Below the pieces are notes generated by a model. It made no database searches, was not told the origin of the DNA, and saw only the letters and a list, made by a program, of their open reading frames with translations. A stretch of DNA of 39,834 bases from NCBI GenBank assembly GCA_022509005.1, contig JAFLUC010000015.1:1-39834 (forward strand). Reading direction: 5' to 3'. Below, in pieces: positions 16,344 through 24,643 of this stretch. This DNA is from Oscillospiraceae bacterium. GTDB taxonomy: Bacteria; Bacillota; Clostridia; UBA1381. Numbering within the stretch: the stretch's first letter is position 1; the number at the start of each line of letters is the position of its first letter. The position numbers were made by a program, and so were the translations under genes.

Positions 16344-17810
16344 ATGAATTATTCACCGGGATTTGAAACAGTAAAGGAGCTTGCGGATACGGGCAAATAC
16401 GATATTGTGCCGGTAAGCTGTGAAATGCTTTCGGATATCTGTACGCCGATCGAGGCTTTGCGGATACTTAAAAACGTATCAAACCACTGCTATATACTCG
16501 AATCTGTTGCAGGTAATGAAAAATGGGGACGTTATACATTTTTAGGCTTTGATCCTAAGCTTGAAATCACTTGCGCGGATGGAAAAATGAAGGTCGGTGA
16601 GCTGAGTATTAAAACAGACAATCCCACAAAGCAGATAAGAGAAATTCTATCAGGATATAGAAGTCCGAAATTTGATTATCTCCCGTCATTTACCGGAGGA
16701 CTTGTGGGATATTTCTCATATGACTATCTCGGCTACAGTGAGCCGGCGGTACGGATGAACGTGAATGATACGGAAAATTTTAAGGATGTTGACCTGATGC
16801 TTTTCGATAAGGTTATAGCCTTTGATAATTACCGTCAGAAAATAATACTTATTGTAAATATGAGCCTTGATGAGCCGGAGTCAAGCTATAACAAAGCGAT
16901 ATTTGAGCTTAATAAGCTGAAGGAATTACTGATACGCGGCGAAAAAAAGACAGGACTTAACGGACATCTTACAGGAGATGTCACGGCGCTTTTCTCGAAA
17001 GAAAAGTTCTGCTCCATGGTTGAAAAGGCAAAGCATTATATAAAGGAAGGCGATATTTTCCAGATAGTTTTGTCAAACCGTCTCGCGGCGCCGTTTGAGG
17101 GAAGCTTATTTGACACTTACAGAATGCTTAGGGTAATAAATCCGTCTCCGTATATGTTCTATTTCTCCGGAACAGATGTTGAAGTGGCGGGAGCGTCACC
17201 GGAAACGCTTGTAAAGCTGGAGGACGGCGTGCTCCACACATTCCCGCTGGCGGGAACAAGACCGAGAGGAAAAACCGAAGCTGAGGATAAAGCCCTTGAA
17301 AAGGAATTACTTGCAGACGAGAAAGAGCTTGCGGAGCATAATATGCTAGTTGACTTGGGCAGAAATGATTTAGGCAGAATAAGTAAATTCGGCACGGTGG
17401 AGGTTGAAAAGCTTCACAGCATAGAAAGGTATTCCCATGTAATGCACATCGGCTCTACCGTAAGAGGCGAAATTAAGGACGAATTTGACGCGCTTGACGC
17501 TGTAAGCGCCGTTCTTCCGGCCGGAACACTTTCCGGCGCGCCGAAAATACGCGCATGTCAGCTAATCGGAGAGCTTGAAGATAATAAGAGAGGAATTTAC
17601 GGCGGCGCGATAGGATATATAGATTTTACCGGAAATCTTGATACATGTATCGCAATACGTATTGCATATAAGAAAAACGGCAAGGTGTTCGTAAGATCAG
17701 GCGCCGGTATTGTTTACGATTCCGTTCCGGAAAAGGAATATCAGGAATGCATCAATAAAGCTGCTGCGGTCATAAATGCGCTCAAATCTGCGGAGGAGAT
17801 GGAATTATGA
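16344..17810 (+). CDS. trpE: Anthranilate synthase component I
   Basis: 488-residue TrpE, which makes anthranilate from chorismate using ammonia delivered by TrpG. The N-terminal region keeps the ILES tryptophan-binding motif (YILESVAGNEKWGRYTFLG), so feedback inhibition is likely. The chorismate-binding domain shows QIVLSNR, GASPETLV, LAGTRPRG, LVDLGRNDLGRI, the HIGSTVRG strand, LPAGTLSGAPKIRA and the C-terminal RSGAGIVYDS. Length is normal. The ATG has an AAAGGAG ribosome binding site after the T-box terminator. First gene of trpEGDCFBA; its end overlaps trpG by 4 nt (ATGA). Confidence 0.97.
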   Translation: MNYSPGFETVKELADTGKYDIVPVSCEMLSDICTPIEALRILKNVSNHCYILESVAGNEKWGRYTFLGFDPKLEITCADGKMKVGELSIKTDNPTKQIREILSGYRSPKFDYLPSFTGGLVGYFSYDYLGYSEPAVRMNVNDTENFKDVDLMLFDKVIAFDNYRQKIILIVNMSLDEPESSYNKAIFELNKLKELLIRGEKKTGLNGHLTGDVTALFSKEKFCSMVEKAKHYIKEGDIFQIVLSNRLAAPFEGSLFDTYRMLRVINPSPYMFYFSGTDVEVAGASPETLVKLEDGVLHTFPLAGTRPRGKTEAEDKALEKELLADEKELAEHNMLVDLGRNDLGRISKFGTVEVEKLHSIERYSHVMHIGSTVRGEIKDEFDALDAVSAVLPAGTLSGAPKIRACQLIGELEDNKRGIYGGAIGYIDFTGNLDTCIAIRIAYKKNGKVFVRSGAGIVYDSVPEKEYQECINKAAAVINALKSAEEMEL

Positions 17811-18385
17811 TACTTTTAATAGACAACTACGACAGCTTTTCATATAACCTGTATCAGTTTGTCGGGGAAATAAATCCCGATATCAGGGTTATACGAAACG
17901 ATGAATTAACAATAGATGAGATCAAGGCTTTAAAGCCGGACCGGATCATTCTTTCACCGGGTCCGGGGCGGCCTGAAAATGCGGGAGTTATTGTTGAATT
18001 GGCGCAAACACTTGCAAAAGAGATCCCGACGCTTGGGGTATGCCTCGGGCATCAGGCAATATGCATGGCATACGGAGCAACCGTAACATATGCAAAGGAG
18101 CTTATGCACGGAAAACAGTCTGAAATCAAGGCGGATATAACAAGCCTTCTCTTTAAAGAATGTCCCGAAAAAATGAAGGTTGCACGGTATCACTCTTTAG
18201 CCGCAGAGGGAAGTACAATTCCAGACTGTCTTGAAATAACAGCAGTGACCGACGACGGCGAGGTTATGGCGGTTCAGCATAAGGAATATCCGATATACGG
18301 CGTGCAGTTTCATCCTGAATCCATCATGACGCCGCAAGGAAAGAAGATGCTTAGAAACTTTATTGGAGGTAGTGATAATGATTAA
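17807..18385 (+). CDS. trpG: Anthranilate synthase component II (glutamine amidotransferase)
   Basis: 192-residue class I glutamine amidotransferase giving ammonia to TrpE. The catalytic triad is C79 in GVCLGHQ, H169 in QFHPE and E171. Oxyanion motif [11 protein letters not shown] is intact. Overlaps trpE by 4 nt and trpD by 8 nt. It is not fused to trpD. A double role in folate synthesis as PabA is possible, as in some Bacillota, but nothing here shows it. Confidence 0.96.
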   Translation: MILLIDNYDSFSYNLYQFVGEINPDIRVIRNDELTIDEIKALKPDRIILSPGPGRPENAGVIVELAQTLAKEIPTLGVCLGHQAICMAYGATVTYAKELMHGKQSEIKADITSLLFKECPEKMKVARYHSLAAEGSTIPDCLEITAVTDDGEVMAVQHKEYPIYGVQFHPESIMTPQGKKMLRNFIGGSDND

Positions 18386-19394
18386 GGAAACTATTGTAAA
18401 AATCGTAAACAAACAGGATCTGACTTATGATGAGGCATACACCGTTATGAATGAGATCATGAGCGGTGAAACGACCGCAACGCAGAACGCGGCATTTCTT
18501 GCGGCACTTTCGACAAAGAGCGCGAGAGCTGAAACAACCAATGAAATTGCGGGCTGTGCTGCGGCAATGCGCGATCATGCGACAAAGGTGAAAACCGATA
18601 TGGAGGTTTTTGAGATTGTCGGAACAGGCGGCGACGGCGCGAACAGCTTTAATATATCCACAACATCAGCGCTCGTTGCGGCAGCAGGCGGCATGAAGGT
18701 AGCAAAGCACGGAAACCGTGCTGCATCATCTAAATGCGGAACGGCTGATTGTCTTGAAGCTCTGGGCGTAAATATCGCGCAGGAGCCTGAAAAATGTGTT
18801 GAGCTTTTAAAGGAAGTAGGCATGTGCTTCTTCTTCGCTCAGAAATATCACAGCTCTATGAAATATGTGGGTGCTATCCGCAAGGAGCTTGGCTTCCGTA
18901 CCGTGTTTAATATTCTCGGACCGCTCACAAATCCGGCAACACCGTCATTACAGCTTCTCGGAGTATATGACGAGTATCTTGTAGAGCCGCTTGCACAGGT
19001 TCTTATAAATCTCGGCGTGAAGCGCGGCATGGTTGTGTACGGTAAGGATAAACTTGATGAGATCTCTATGAGCGCGCCTACCAAGGTTTGCGAGTTCAAG
19101 GATGGCTGGTATAAAACATATACAATAGCGCCAGAGGATTTCGGTCTTGAACGCTGCACAAAAGAGGATTTAGTCGGCGGAACACCGGAAGAAAATGCTG
19201 AGATCACACGCGCAATCCTGAACGGAGAAAAAGGTCCGAAGCGCAATGCGGTGCTTATGAACGCAGGCGCGGCTCTGTATATCGGCGGCAAGGCAGAATC
19301 AATGCAGGACGGCATAAAGCTTGCAGGTGAAATTATTGATTCCGGCAAAGCGCTTGAAACCTTAGAAAAATTTATTGAACTTTCAAACAAGTGA
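18378..19394 (+). CDS. trpD: Anthranilate phosphoribosyltransferase
   Basis: 338-residue TrpD, which joins anthranilate to PRPP. The PRPP/Mg site [17 protein letters not shown] and the [21 protein letters not shown] stretch are intact. I take the ATG at 18378 because GGAGGT lies 7 nt before it; a TTG at 18363 in the same frame sits upstream of that ribosome binding site and is unlikely. It overlaps the trpG end by 8 nt. Confidence 0.96.
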   Translation: MIKETIVKIVNKQDLTYDEAYTVMNEIMSGETTATQNAAFLAALSTKSARAETTNEIAGCAAAMRDHATKVKTDMEVFEIVGTGGDGANSFNISTTSALVAAAGGMKVAKHGNRAASSKCGTADCLEALGVNIAQEPEKCVELLKEVGMCFFFAQKYHSSMKYVGAIRKELGFRTVFNILGPLTNPATPSLQLLGVYDEYLVEPLAQVLINLGVKRGMVVYGKDKLDEISMSAPTKVCEFKDGWYKTYTIAPEDFGLERCTKEDLVGGTPEENAEITRAILNGEKGPKRNAVLMNAGAALYIGGKAESMQDGIKLAGEIIDSGKALETLEKFIELSNK

Positions 19395-19404
19395 GGGATA
19401 GAGC

Positions 19405-20187
19405 ATGACAATACTTGACGAACTGGCGGAATCAGCAAGAAAGCGTGTGGAGGAAGCGAAAAAGCACTGTTCCGCGGAGGAAATAAAAGATAAGGCATTA
19501 AATATGCCAAAGGGAAGCTTTGAATTTGAAAAGGCTCTTAAAAAATCCGATATCACATTTATATGTGAATGCAAAAAGGCATCGCCTTCAAAGGGGCTGA
19601 TCGCGCCTGATTTTCCGTATCTGCAAATCGCAAAGGAGTATGAAGCGGCAGGCGCAGACTGTATTTCGGTTTTAACGGAACCGACACGATTTTTAGGCAG
19701 TGACGAATATCTTAAGGAAATTGCGACTTCTGTTTCTATACCGTGTATCAGGAAAGACTTCACGGTTGATGAATATATGATTTATGAAGCAAAGCTTCTG
19801 GGCGCAAAGGCGGTATTACTTATCTGTTCAATTCTTTCGGAAGAGCAGATAAAGGATTATATAGAAATATGTGACACGCTCGGTTTATCCGCGCTTGTTG
19901 AGGCTCATAATGAGGATGAGATTAAAATGGCGATACGCGCCGGCGCGAGAATAATAGGAGTGAATAATCGCAACTTAAAGGACTTCTCTGTTGATACAAA
20001 AAACAGTGCGCGTATGCGAGAGCTTGTGCCGGAGGATATTATATTTGTTTCGGAAAGCGGCGTACAATCAGCCGAAGATGTCAGAGAGCTGAGAACTATA
20101 GGTGCGGATGCAGTATTGATAGGCGAAACGCTTATGCGAGCAGAGGATAAGAAAGCAAAACTCAACGAGTTACGAGGCACGCTATGA
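19405..20187 (+). CDS. trpC: Indole-3-glycerol phosphate synthase
   Basis: 260-residue TIM-barrel enzyme closing the indole ring. The expected motifs are seen in order: FICECKKASPSKGLIA with the catalytic lysines, SVLTEPTRFLG, IPCIRKDF, VNNRNLKDF and VSESGV. Length is normal and it is not fused to trpF. It overlaps trpF by 4 nt. Confidence 0.96.
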   Translation: MTILDELAESARKRVEEAKKHCSAEEIKDKALNMPKGSFEFEKALKKSDITFICECKKASPSKGLIAPDFPYLQIAKEYEAAGADCISVLTEPTRFLGSDEYLKEIATSVSIPCIRKDFTVDEYMIYEAKLLGAKAVLLICSILSEEQIKDYIEICDTLGLSALVEAHNEDEIKMAIRAGARIIGVNNRNLKDFSVDTKNSARMRELVPEDIIFVSESGVQSAEDVRELRTIGADAVLIGETLMRAEDKKAKLNELRGTL

Positions 20188-20798
20188 CAAAAATAAAATT
20201 ATGCGGCTTAAGACGGAGCTGCGATGTAGATTATGTAAATAAGCTTCTGCCTGATTTTATAGGGTTTGTATTCGCTCCGAAAAGCAGCAGATATGTAACC
20301 TTTGATGAGGCGCAAGCACTCAGGGAAAAGCTTGATAATCGCATTATTCCGGTAGGCGTGTTTGTAAATGAAGCGCCGGAAAACATAAAATATCTTGTTA
20401 ACAGCAATATTATCGGAGCAGTTCAGCTTCACGGAAGCGAGGACAACGAATATATAAAGAAGCTGCGTGATGATGTGCACTGTCCGATTATACAGGCTTT
20501 TAAAATTGAAAGCGAGAAGGACATCAAAAAAGCTGAGGAGTCCGACGCAGATTACATCATGCTTGATTCGGGCGGCGGAACGGGAGAAACATTTAATCAT
20601 TCATTGATTAGCGATATAAAAAGAGATTTCTTTCTTGCGGGCGGACTTGGCAGCAGAAATGTTCGTGAAGCAATATCACTATGCAGACCCTATGCGGTAG
20701 ACGCAAGCTCGTCACTTGAAACAGACGGATTTAAAGATGAACATAAAATGACAGATTTTGTGCAGGCCGTTAGGAATGTGAACAACCCGCTTGCGTAG
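20184..20798 (+). CDS. trpF: Phosphoribosylanthranilate isomerase
   Basis: 204-residue TIM-barrel isomerase. KLCGLR with the catalytic Cys7, GFVFAPKSSRYV, GAVQLHG, MLDSGGGTGETF (catalytic Asp) and FLAGGLG are all visible. Overlaps trpC by 4 nt (ATGA). The last six codons and the TAG stop (VNNPLA-stop) come from the intergenic repeat at 20778-20804, so the native 3' end appears to have been replaced by repeat sequence without harm to the core fold. Confidence 0.95.
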   Translation: MTKIKLCGLRRSCDVDYVNKLLPDFIGFVFAPKSSRYVTFDEAQALREKLDNRIIPVGVFVNEAPENIKYLVNSNIIGAVQLHGSEDNEYIKKLRDDVHCPIIQAFKIESEKDIKKAEESDADYIMLDSGGGTGETFNHSLISDIKRDFFLAGGLGSRNVREAISLCRPYAVDASSSLETDGFKDEHKMTDFVQAVRNVNNPLA

Positions 20799-20804
20799 CG
20801 TAGA
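20778..20804 (+). repeat. Short copy of the palindromic intergenic repeat
   Basis: Reads GTGAACAACCCGCTTGCG then TAGCGTAGA; it matches both ends of 11198-11254 with one substitution and lacks the internal 30 nt. It supplies the end of trpF and places TAGCGTAGA just before the AAAGGAGG ribosome binding site of trpB. Confidence 0.65.
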
Positions 20805-20818
20805 AAAGGAGGATTAAA

Positions 20819-22009
20819 ATGACTAATTCAAAAGGAAGGTTCGGAATACACGGCGGTCAGTATATTCCAGAAACCTTGATGAACGCTATAATTGAGCTTG
20901 AAGAAGCTTATGAGCATTATAAAAATGATGATGAATTTAACCGCGAACTTACAGAGCTCTTTAATGAATATGCAGGCAGACCGTCAAGGCTGTATTATGC
21001 AGAAAAAATGACAAAGGATCTTGGCGGCGCTAAAATATACCTTAAGCGTGAGGATTTGAACCATACCGGTTCTCACAAAATTAATAATGTTTTAGGTCAG
21101 GCGCTGCTTGCAAAGAAAATGGGTAAAACAAGACTGATTGCTGAGACCGGCGCGGGTCAGCACGGTGTTGCGACAGCTACAGCGGCGGCACTGATGAACA
21201 TGGAATGCGTCGTGTTCATGGGCGAGGAGGACACGAAGCGTCAGGCACTCAATGTTTACAGAATGCGGCTCTTAGGCGCAGAGGTCGTTCCGGTAACAAG
21301 CGGCACAGCAACGCTTAAAGATGCCGTATCGGAAGCCATGCGTGAATGGACAAAGCGTATATCCGACACGCATTATTGTCTCGGATCGGTTATGGGACCG
21401 CATCCGTTCCCAACGATCGTGCGTGATTTTCAGTCGGTAATATCGCGCGAGACTAAAGCTCAGATCATGGAAAAGGAAGGCAGACTTCCCGACGCGGTAA
21501 TTGCCTGCGTCGGCGGCGGTTCAAACGCGATCGGCAGCTTCTATAACTTTATTGAGGATAAGGAAGTAAAGCTTATCGGCTGCGAAGCGGCAGGCAGAGG
21601 CATTGACACATTTGAAACGGCAGCTACGGTAAACACCGGAAGATTGGGAATATTCCACGGAATGAAATCGTATTTCTGTCAGGATGAATACGGTCAGATT
21701 GCGCCTGTTTACTCCATATCGGCAGGACTTGACTATCCGGGAGTAGGACCCGAGCACGCAAATCTTCATGACATGGGCAGAGCAGAATATGTGCCTGTCA
21801 CAGATGAAGAGGCGGTTTGCGCGTTTGAATATCTTTCAAAGGTTGAGGGAATAATCCCGGCAATAGAATCAGCTCATGCCGTAGCGTACGCAATGAAGCT
21901 TGCGCCGACAATGGATAAGGATAAAATAATTGTTATAACGATTTCAGGACGCGGCGATAAGGACTGCGCCCAGATAGCAAGATACAGAGGGGAGAATATT
22001 TATGAGTAA
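20819..22009 (+). CDS. trpB: Tryptophan synthase beta chain
   Basis: 396-residue PLP enzyme that condenses indole with serine. The PLP lysine is K87 in [10 protein letters not shown]; the catalytic glutamate lies in [15 protein letters not shown], the phosphate loop is [10 protein letters not shown] and SGRGDKD is near the C-terminus. Start at GG(F/W)[12 protein letters not shown]-like sequence and length fit the TrpB1 type that partners TrpA. RBS AAAGGAGG is excellent. Overlaps trpA by 8 nt. Confidence 0.97.
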   Translation: MTNSKGRFGIHGGQYIPETLMNAIIELEEAYEHYKNDDEFNRELTELFNEYAGRPSRLYYAEKMTKDLGGAKIYLKREDLNHTGSHKINNVLGQALLAKKMGKTRLIAETGAGQHGVATATAAALMNMECVVFMGEEDTKRQALNVYRMRLLGAEVVPVTSGTATLKDAVSEAMREWTKRISDTHYCLGSVMGPHPFPTIVRDFQSVISRETKAQIMEKEGRLPDAVIACVGGGSNAIGSFYNFIEDKEVKLIGCEAAGRGIDTFETAATVNTGRLGIFHGMKSYFCQDEYGQIAPVYSISAGLDYPGVGPEHANLHDMGRAEYVPVTDEEAVCAFEYLSKVEGIIPAIESAHAVAYAMKLAPTMDKDKIIVITISGRGDKDCAQIARYRGENIYE

Positions 22010-22772
22010 AATAAAATCTGCATTTGAAAACGGAAAAGCGTTTATTCCGTTTATAACCTGCGGCGATCCCGATCTTGAAACGACTGAAAAAATTGTATGC
22101 GCCGCAGCGGAAAACGGCGCGGATCTCATAGAACTCGGTATTCCGTTTTCTGATCCGACAGCGGAGGGACCGGTTATACAGGGCGCTAATATAAGAGCTT
22201 TGGCAGGCGGTGTTACGACCGATAAAATTTTCGATATGGTAAAAAGACTCCGCAAAAGTGTTACTATTCCGATGGTGTTTATGACATATGCGAACGTGGT
22301 ATTTTCATACGGCGCGGAAAAGTTTATTTCAATTTGTAATGAAATAGGTATTGACGGTCTTATCCTGCCCGATCTGCCGTTTGAGGAAAAAGAGGAATTT
22401 TTGCCGCTGTGCAAAAAATATGATGTTGATCTGATCTCGCTCGTTGCTCCGACCTCAGCTGACAGAATATCAATGATAGCAAAGGAAGCGAGCGGATTTA
22501 TCTATATCGTTTCAAGTCTTGGCGTAACAGGAACGAGAAGCGAAATAACAACCGACCTTGATTCCATAATCGAGGTTGTCCGCAAGAACACAGATGTTCC
22601 GTGCGCGATAGGCTTTGGAATATCAACGCCCGAGCAGGCGGCAAGGATGGCGGCTGTATCTGACGGTGCGATAGTAGGCTCGGCAATCATAAAAATTATT
22701 GAAGAATATGGCAAGGATGCAGCAAAGCCTGTAGGAGAATACATAAATTCTATGAAACAGGCTATAAAATAA
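22002..22772 (+). CDS. trpA: Tryptophan synthase alpha chain
   Basis: 256-residue TIM barrel that releases indole from indole glycerol phosphate and channels it to TrpB. PFITCGDP, the catalytic E44 in [10 protein letters not shown] and [10 protein letters not shown] are present. The position equivalent to the catalytic Asp60 of the enterobacterial enzyme is Glu55 here (TAEGP rather than LADGP). I believe this replacement is found in other clostridial TrpA proteins, so it is probably a functional variant. Last gene of the operon; no strong terminator follows. Confidence 0.95.
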   Translation: MSKIKSAFENGKAFIPFITCGDPDLETTEKIVCAAAENGADLIELGIPFSDPTAEGPVIQGANIRALAGGVTTDKIFDMVKRLRKSVTIPMVFMTYANVVFSYGAEKFISICNEIGIDGLILPDLPFEEKEEFLPLCKKYDVDLISLVAPTSADRISMIAKEASGFIYIVSSLGVTGTRSEITTDLDSIIEVVRKNTDVPCAIGFGISTPEQAARMAAVSDGAIVGSAIIKIIEEYGKDAAKPVGEYINSMKQAIK

Positions 22773-22832
22773 ACAATAAAATAAATCCGCTTTCCGTTGG
22801 ATTGGCAAAATTCATAAAAGATAAAAAAATAT

Positions 22833-22859
22833 TTATGCGAATTTTACAAAATTGCATAA
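22833..22859. promoter_or_regulatory. AT-rich near-palindrome upstream of the symporter gene
   Basis: Arms TTATGC-G-AATTTT and AAAATT-GCATAA pair except for one bulged base, with only two bases between them, so it is more likely a protein-binding DNA site than an RNA hairpin. It lies between trpA and the symporter gene, before a possible TATAGTACAAT -10 region near 22884-22894. It could be an operator for the symporter-ligase pair. Confidence 0.4.
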
Positions 22860-22929
22860 ACCCCCTTTATTTTTCTTTTCTTTTATAGTACAATGAAATT
22901 TGTAGTATAGTAACATGGTGGATATTGAT

Positions 22930-22952
22930 GATATGTGGGTGTTTCACATATC
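22930..22952 (+). promoter_or_regulatory. Hairpin in the symporter leader
   Basis: GATATGTG / CACATATC forms an 8-bp stem with a 7-nt loop, 41 nt upstream of the symporter start. GTGGATAT at 22918-22925 could alternatively pair with ATATCCAC at 22948-22955, so two exclusive structures share the same 3' arm. No U-tract follows, so it is not a terminator. Confidence 0.35.
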
Positions 22953-22993
22953 CACTGTAATTTAAAGTAAAACGGAAGGACGGGTTTATTTTT

Positions 22994-24610
22994 ATGAATT
23001 TAGCTCAAACTCAAACCGTGACGATTATCGCGCTTGCAATTTTTGCACTTGCAATGGTGTGTATAGGCGTGTTTTCGTCACTCAAAACAAAAACTATTGA
23101 CGGTTTTCTTTTAGGAAACAGAGGCATCGGCCCGTGGATATCGGCTTTTGCCTACGGAACCTCTTATTTTTCAGCAGTTGTATTTGTAGGCTATGCGGGT
23201 AATCATGGCTGGAACATCGGTATAGGCTCAATGTGGATCGGTATAGGTAACGCTGTATTGGGATGTCTTATCGCATGGCTGCTTTTAGCAAGGCGAACAA
23301 GAACCATGACACATACCTTAAGCGCAAAGACAATGCCGGAGTTTTTCGCTGCAAGATACAGCTCAAAGGCTATGAAGATTTTTGCGGCAATCGTAATATT
23401 TGTATTCCTCGTACCGTACAGCGCTGCGGTATATAATGGTCTCGGCAATATGTTCAAGGCTATATTCCCGAATGTAGGCGTAAACACATGGATGCTTGTT
23501 ATAGCGGTTCTCACCGGAATTTATCTTATACTCGGCGGATATGTTGCAACAGCGTACACCGATTTTATACAGGGTATCATCATGATTCTCGGTGTGTTTG
23601 CAATGGTAATCGCACTTGTTAAAACAGACGCGGTTGGCGGCTTCACGCAGTTCTGGGGCAGACTTGCAGAGCTTCCTAAAGACCACCCGCATGGTGTTGA
23701 CGGCGCGCAGCTCACAAGCATCTTCGGCGGTGTCAGATTCAAGGATCTCTGTTATAACATCATGCTCACATCATTCGGTACATGGGGCTTACCGCAGATG
23801 GTTCAGAAATATTATGCTATAAAGGACACAAAATCAATCAAGCAGGCGACTGTAATATCAACTGTATTCGCGCTTATCATCGGCTGCGGCGCATATTTTG
23901 TAGGCTCGCTCTCGCGTCTTGTACTTAACAACACATTACCATTACCAGAGGGTGTTACGGCTGCTTCCGCTACACCTGCTCAGATTACTGCTGCTGTTGA
24001 CAACGTAATTCCGAATACGCTCTTAAGGGCGTTCGGCGACGCGAATATGTTCACAACAATAATTCTTGCGGTACTGTTGATACTTCTTCTGAGTGCATCA
24101 ATGTCAACGCTTTCATCAATAGTTCTTTCATCGTCATCGGCAATCAGCGTTGACCTTATCCCTGAAGTAAAGAAGAATGCAAAGCCTGAAAATCAGGTTA
24201 TCACAACAAGAGTACTCTGTCTTATATTTGTAGGACTTTCATATGTGTTTGCAACAATGAAGATCTCAATAATCGTAAATATTATGTCATTCAGCTGGGG
24301 TATCGTAGCAGGAACGTTTATCGGTCCGTACATTTGGGGTATCTACTCAAAGAAAGTAACAAAGGTCGGCGCATGGGCAGGTATGATAGCAGGCTTCTGC
24401 ACTGTTGCAATACCGACAATTATACTTGCAATCAATAACGGTGGATCACTTCTGAAAGAGGCGATCCCGGCTGCGGCGAAGTTTGCGCCGCAGATGGGTG
24501 TTAGCGCAATGGCGGTATCACTCATAGTTGTGCCGATCGTATCAGCATTCACAAAGAAATATGATGATAAATTCCTTAAATCAGTATTTGCTGTTAAGGA
24601 AGAGAAGTAA
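22994..24610 (+). CDS. Sodium:solute symporter family (SSS) transporter
   Basis: 538-residue integral membrane protein with about 13 hydrophobic segments of the PutP/PanF/SglT superfamily. Typical SSS features are LGNRGIGPWISAFAYGTSYFSAVVFVGYAG near the start, GGYVATAYTDFIQGIIM in the middle and SASMSTLSSIVLSSSSAISVDL, whose Ser/Thr residues commonly take part in sodium binding. It would import a small organic solute driven by sodium. Solute cannot be told. The next gene, 33 nt downstream and very likely co-transcribed, is an acyl-adenylating ligase, so a carboxylic acid is the best guess. RBS GGAAGGA is about 13 nt from the ATG, a little far. Confidence 0.88.
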   Translation: MNLAQTQTVTIIALAIFALAMVCIGVFSSLKTKTIDGFLLGNRGIGPWISAFAYGTSYFSAVVFVGYAGNHGWNIGIGSMWIGIGNAVLGCLIAWLLLARRTRTMTHTLSAKTMPEFFAARYSSKAMKIFAAIVIFVFLVPYSAAVYNGLGNMFKAIFPNVGVNTWMLVIAVLTGIYLILGGYVATAYTDFIQGIIMILGVFAMVIALVKTDAVGGFTQFWGRLAELPKDHPHGVDGAQLTSIFGGVRFKDLCYNIMLTSFGTWGLPQMVQKYYAIKDTKSIKQATVISTVFALIIGCGAYFVGSLSRLVLNNTLPLPEGVTAASATPAQITAAVDNVIPNTLLRAFGDANMFTTIILAVLLILLLSASMSTLSSIVLSSSSAISVDLIPEVKKNAKPENQVITTRVLCLIFVGLSYVFATMKISIIVNIMSFSWGIVAGTFIGPYIWGIYSKKVTKVGAWAGMIAGFCTVAIPTIILAINNGGSLLKEAIPAAAKFAPQMGVSAMAVSLIVVPIVSAFTKKYDDKFLKSVFAVKEEK

Positions 24611-24643
24611 TTAACTGCACAAATCAGAAGGAGAATTTTCAAA

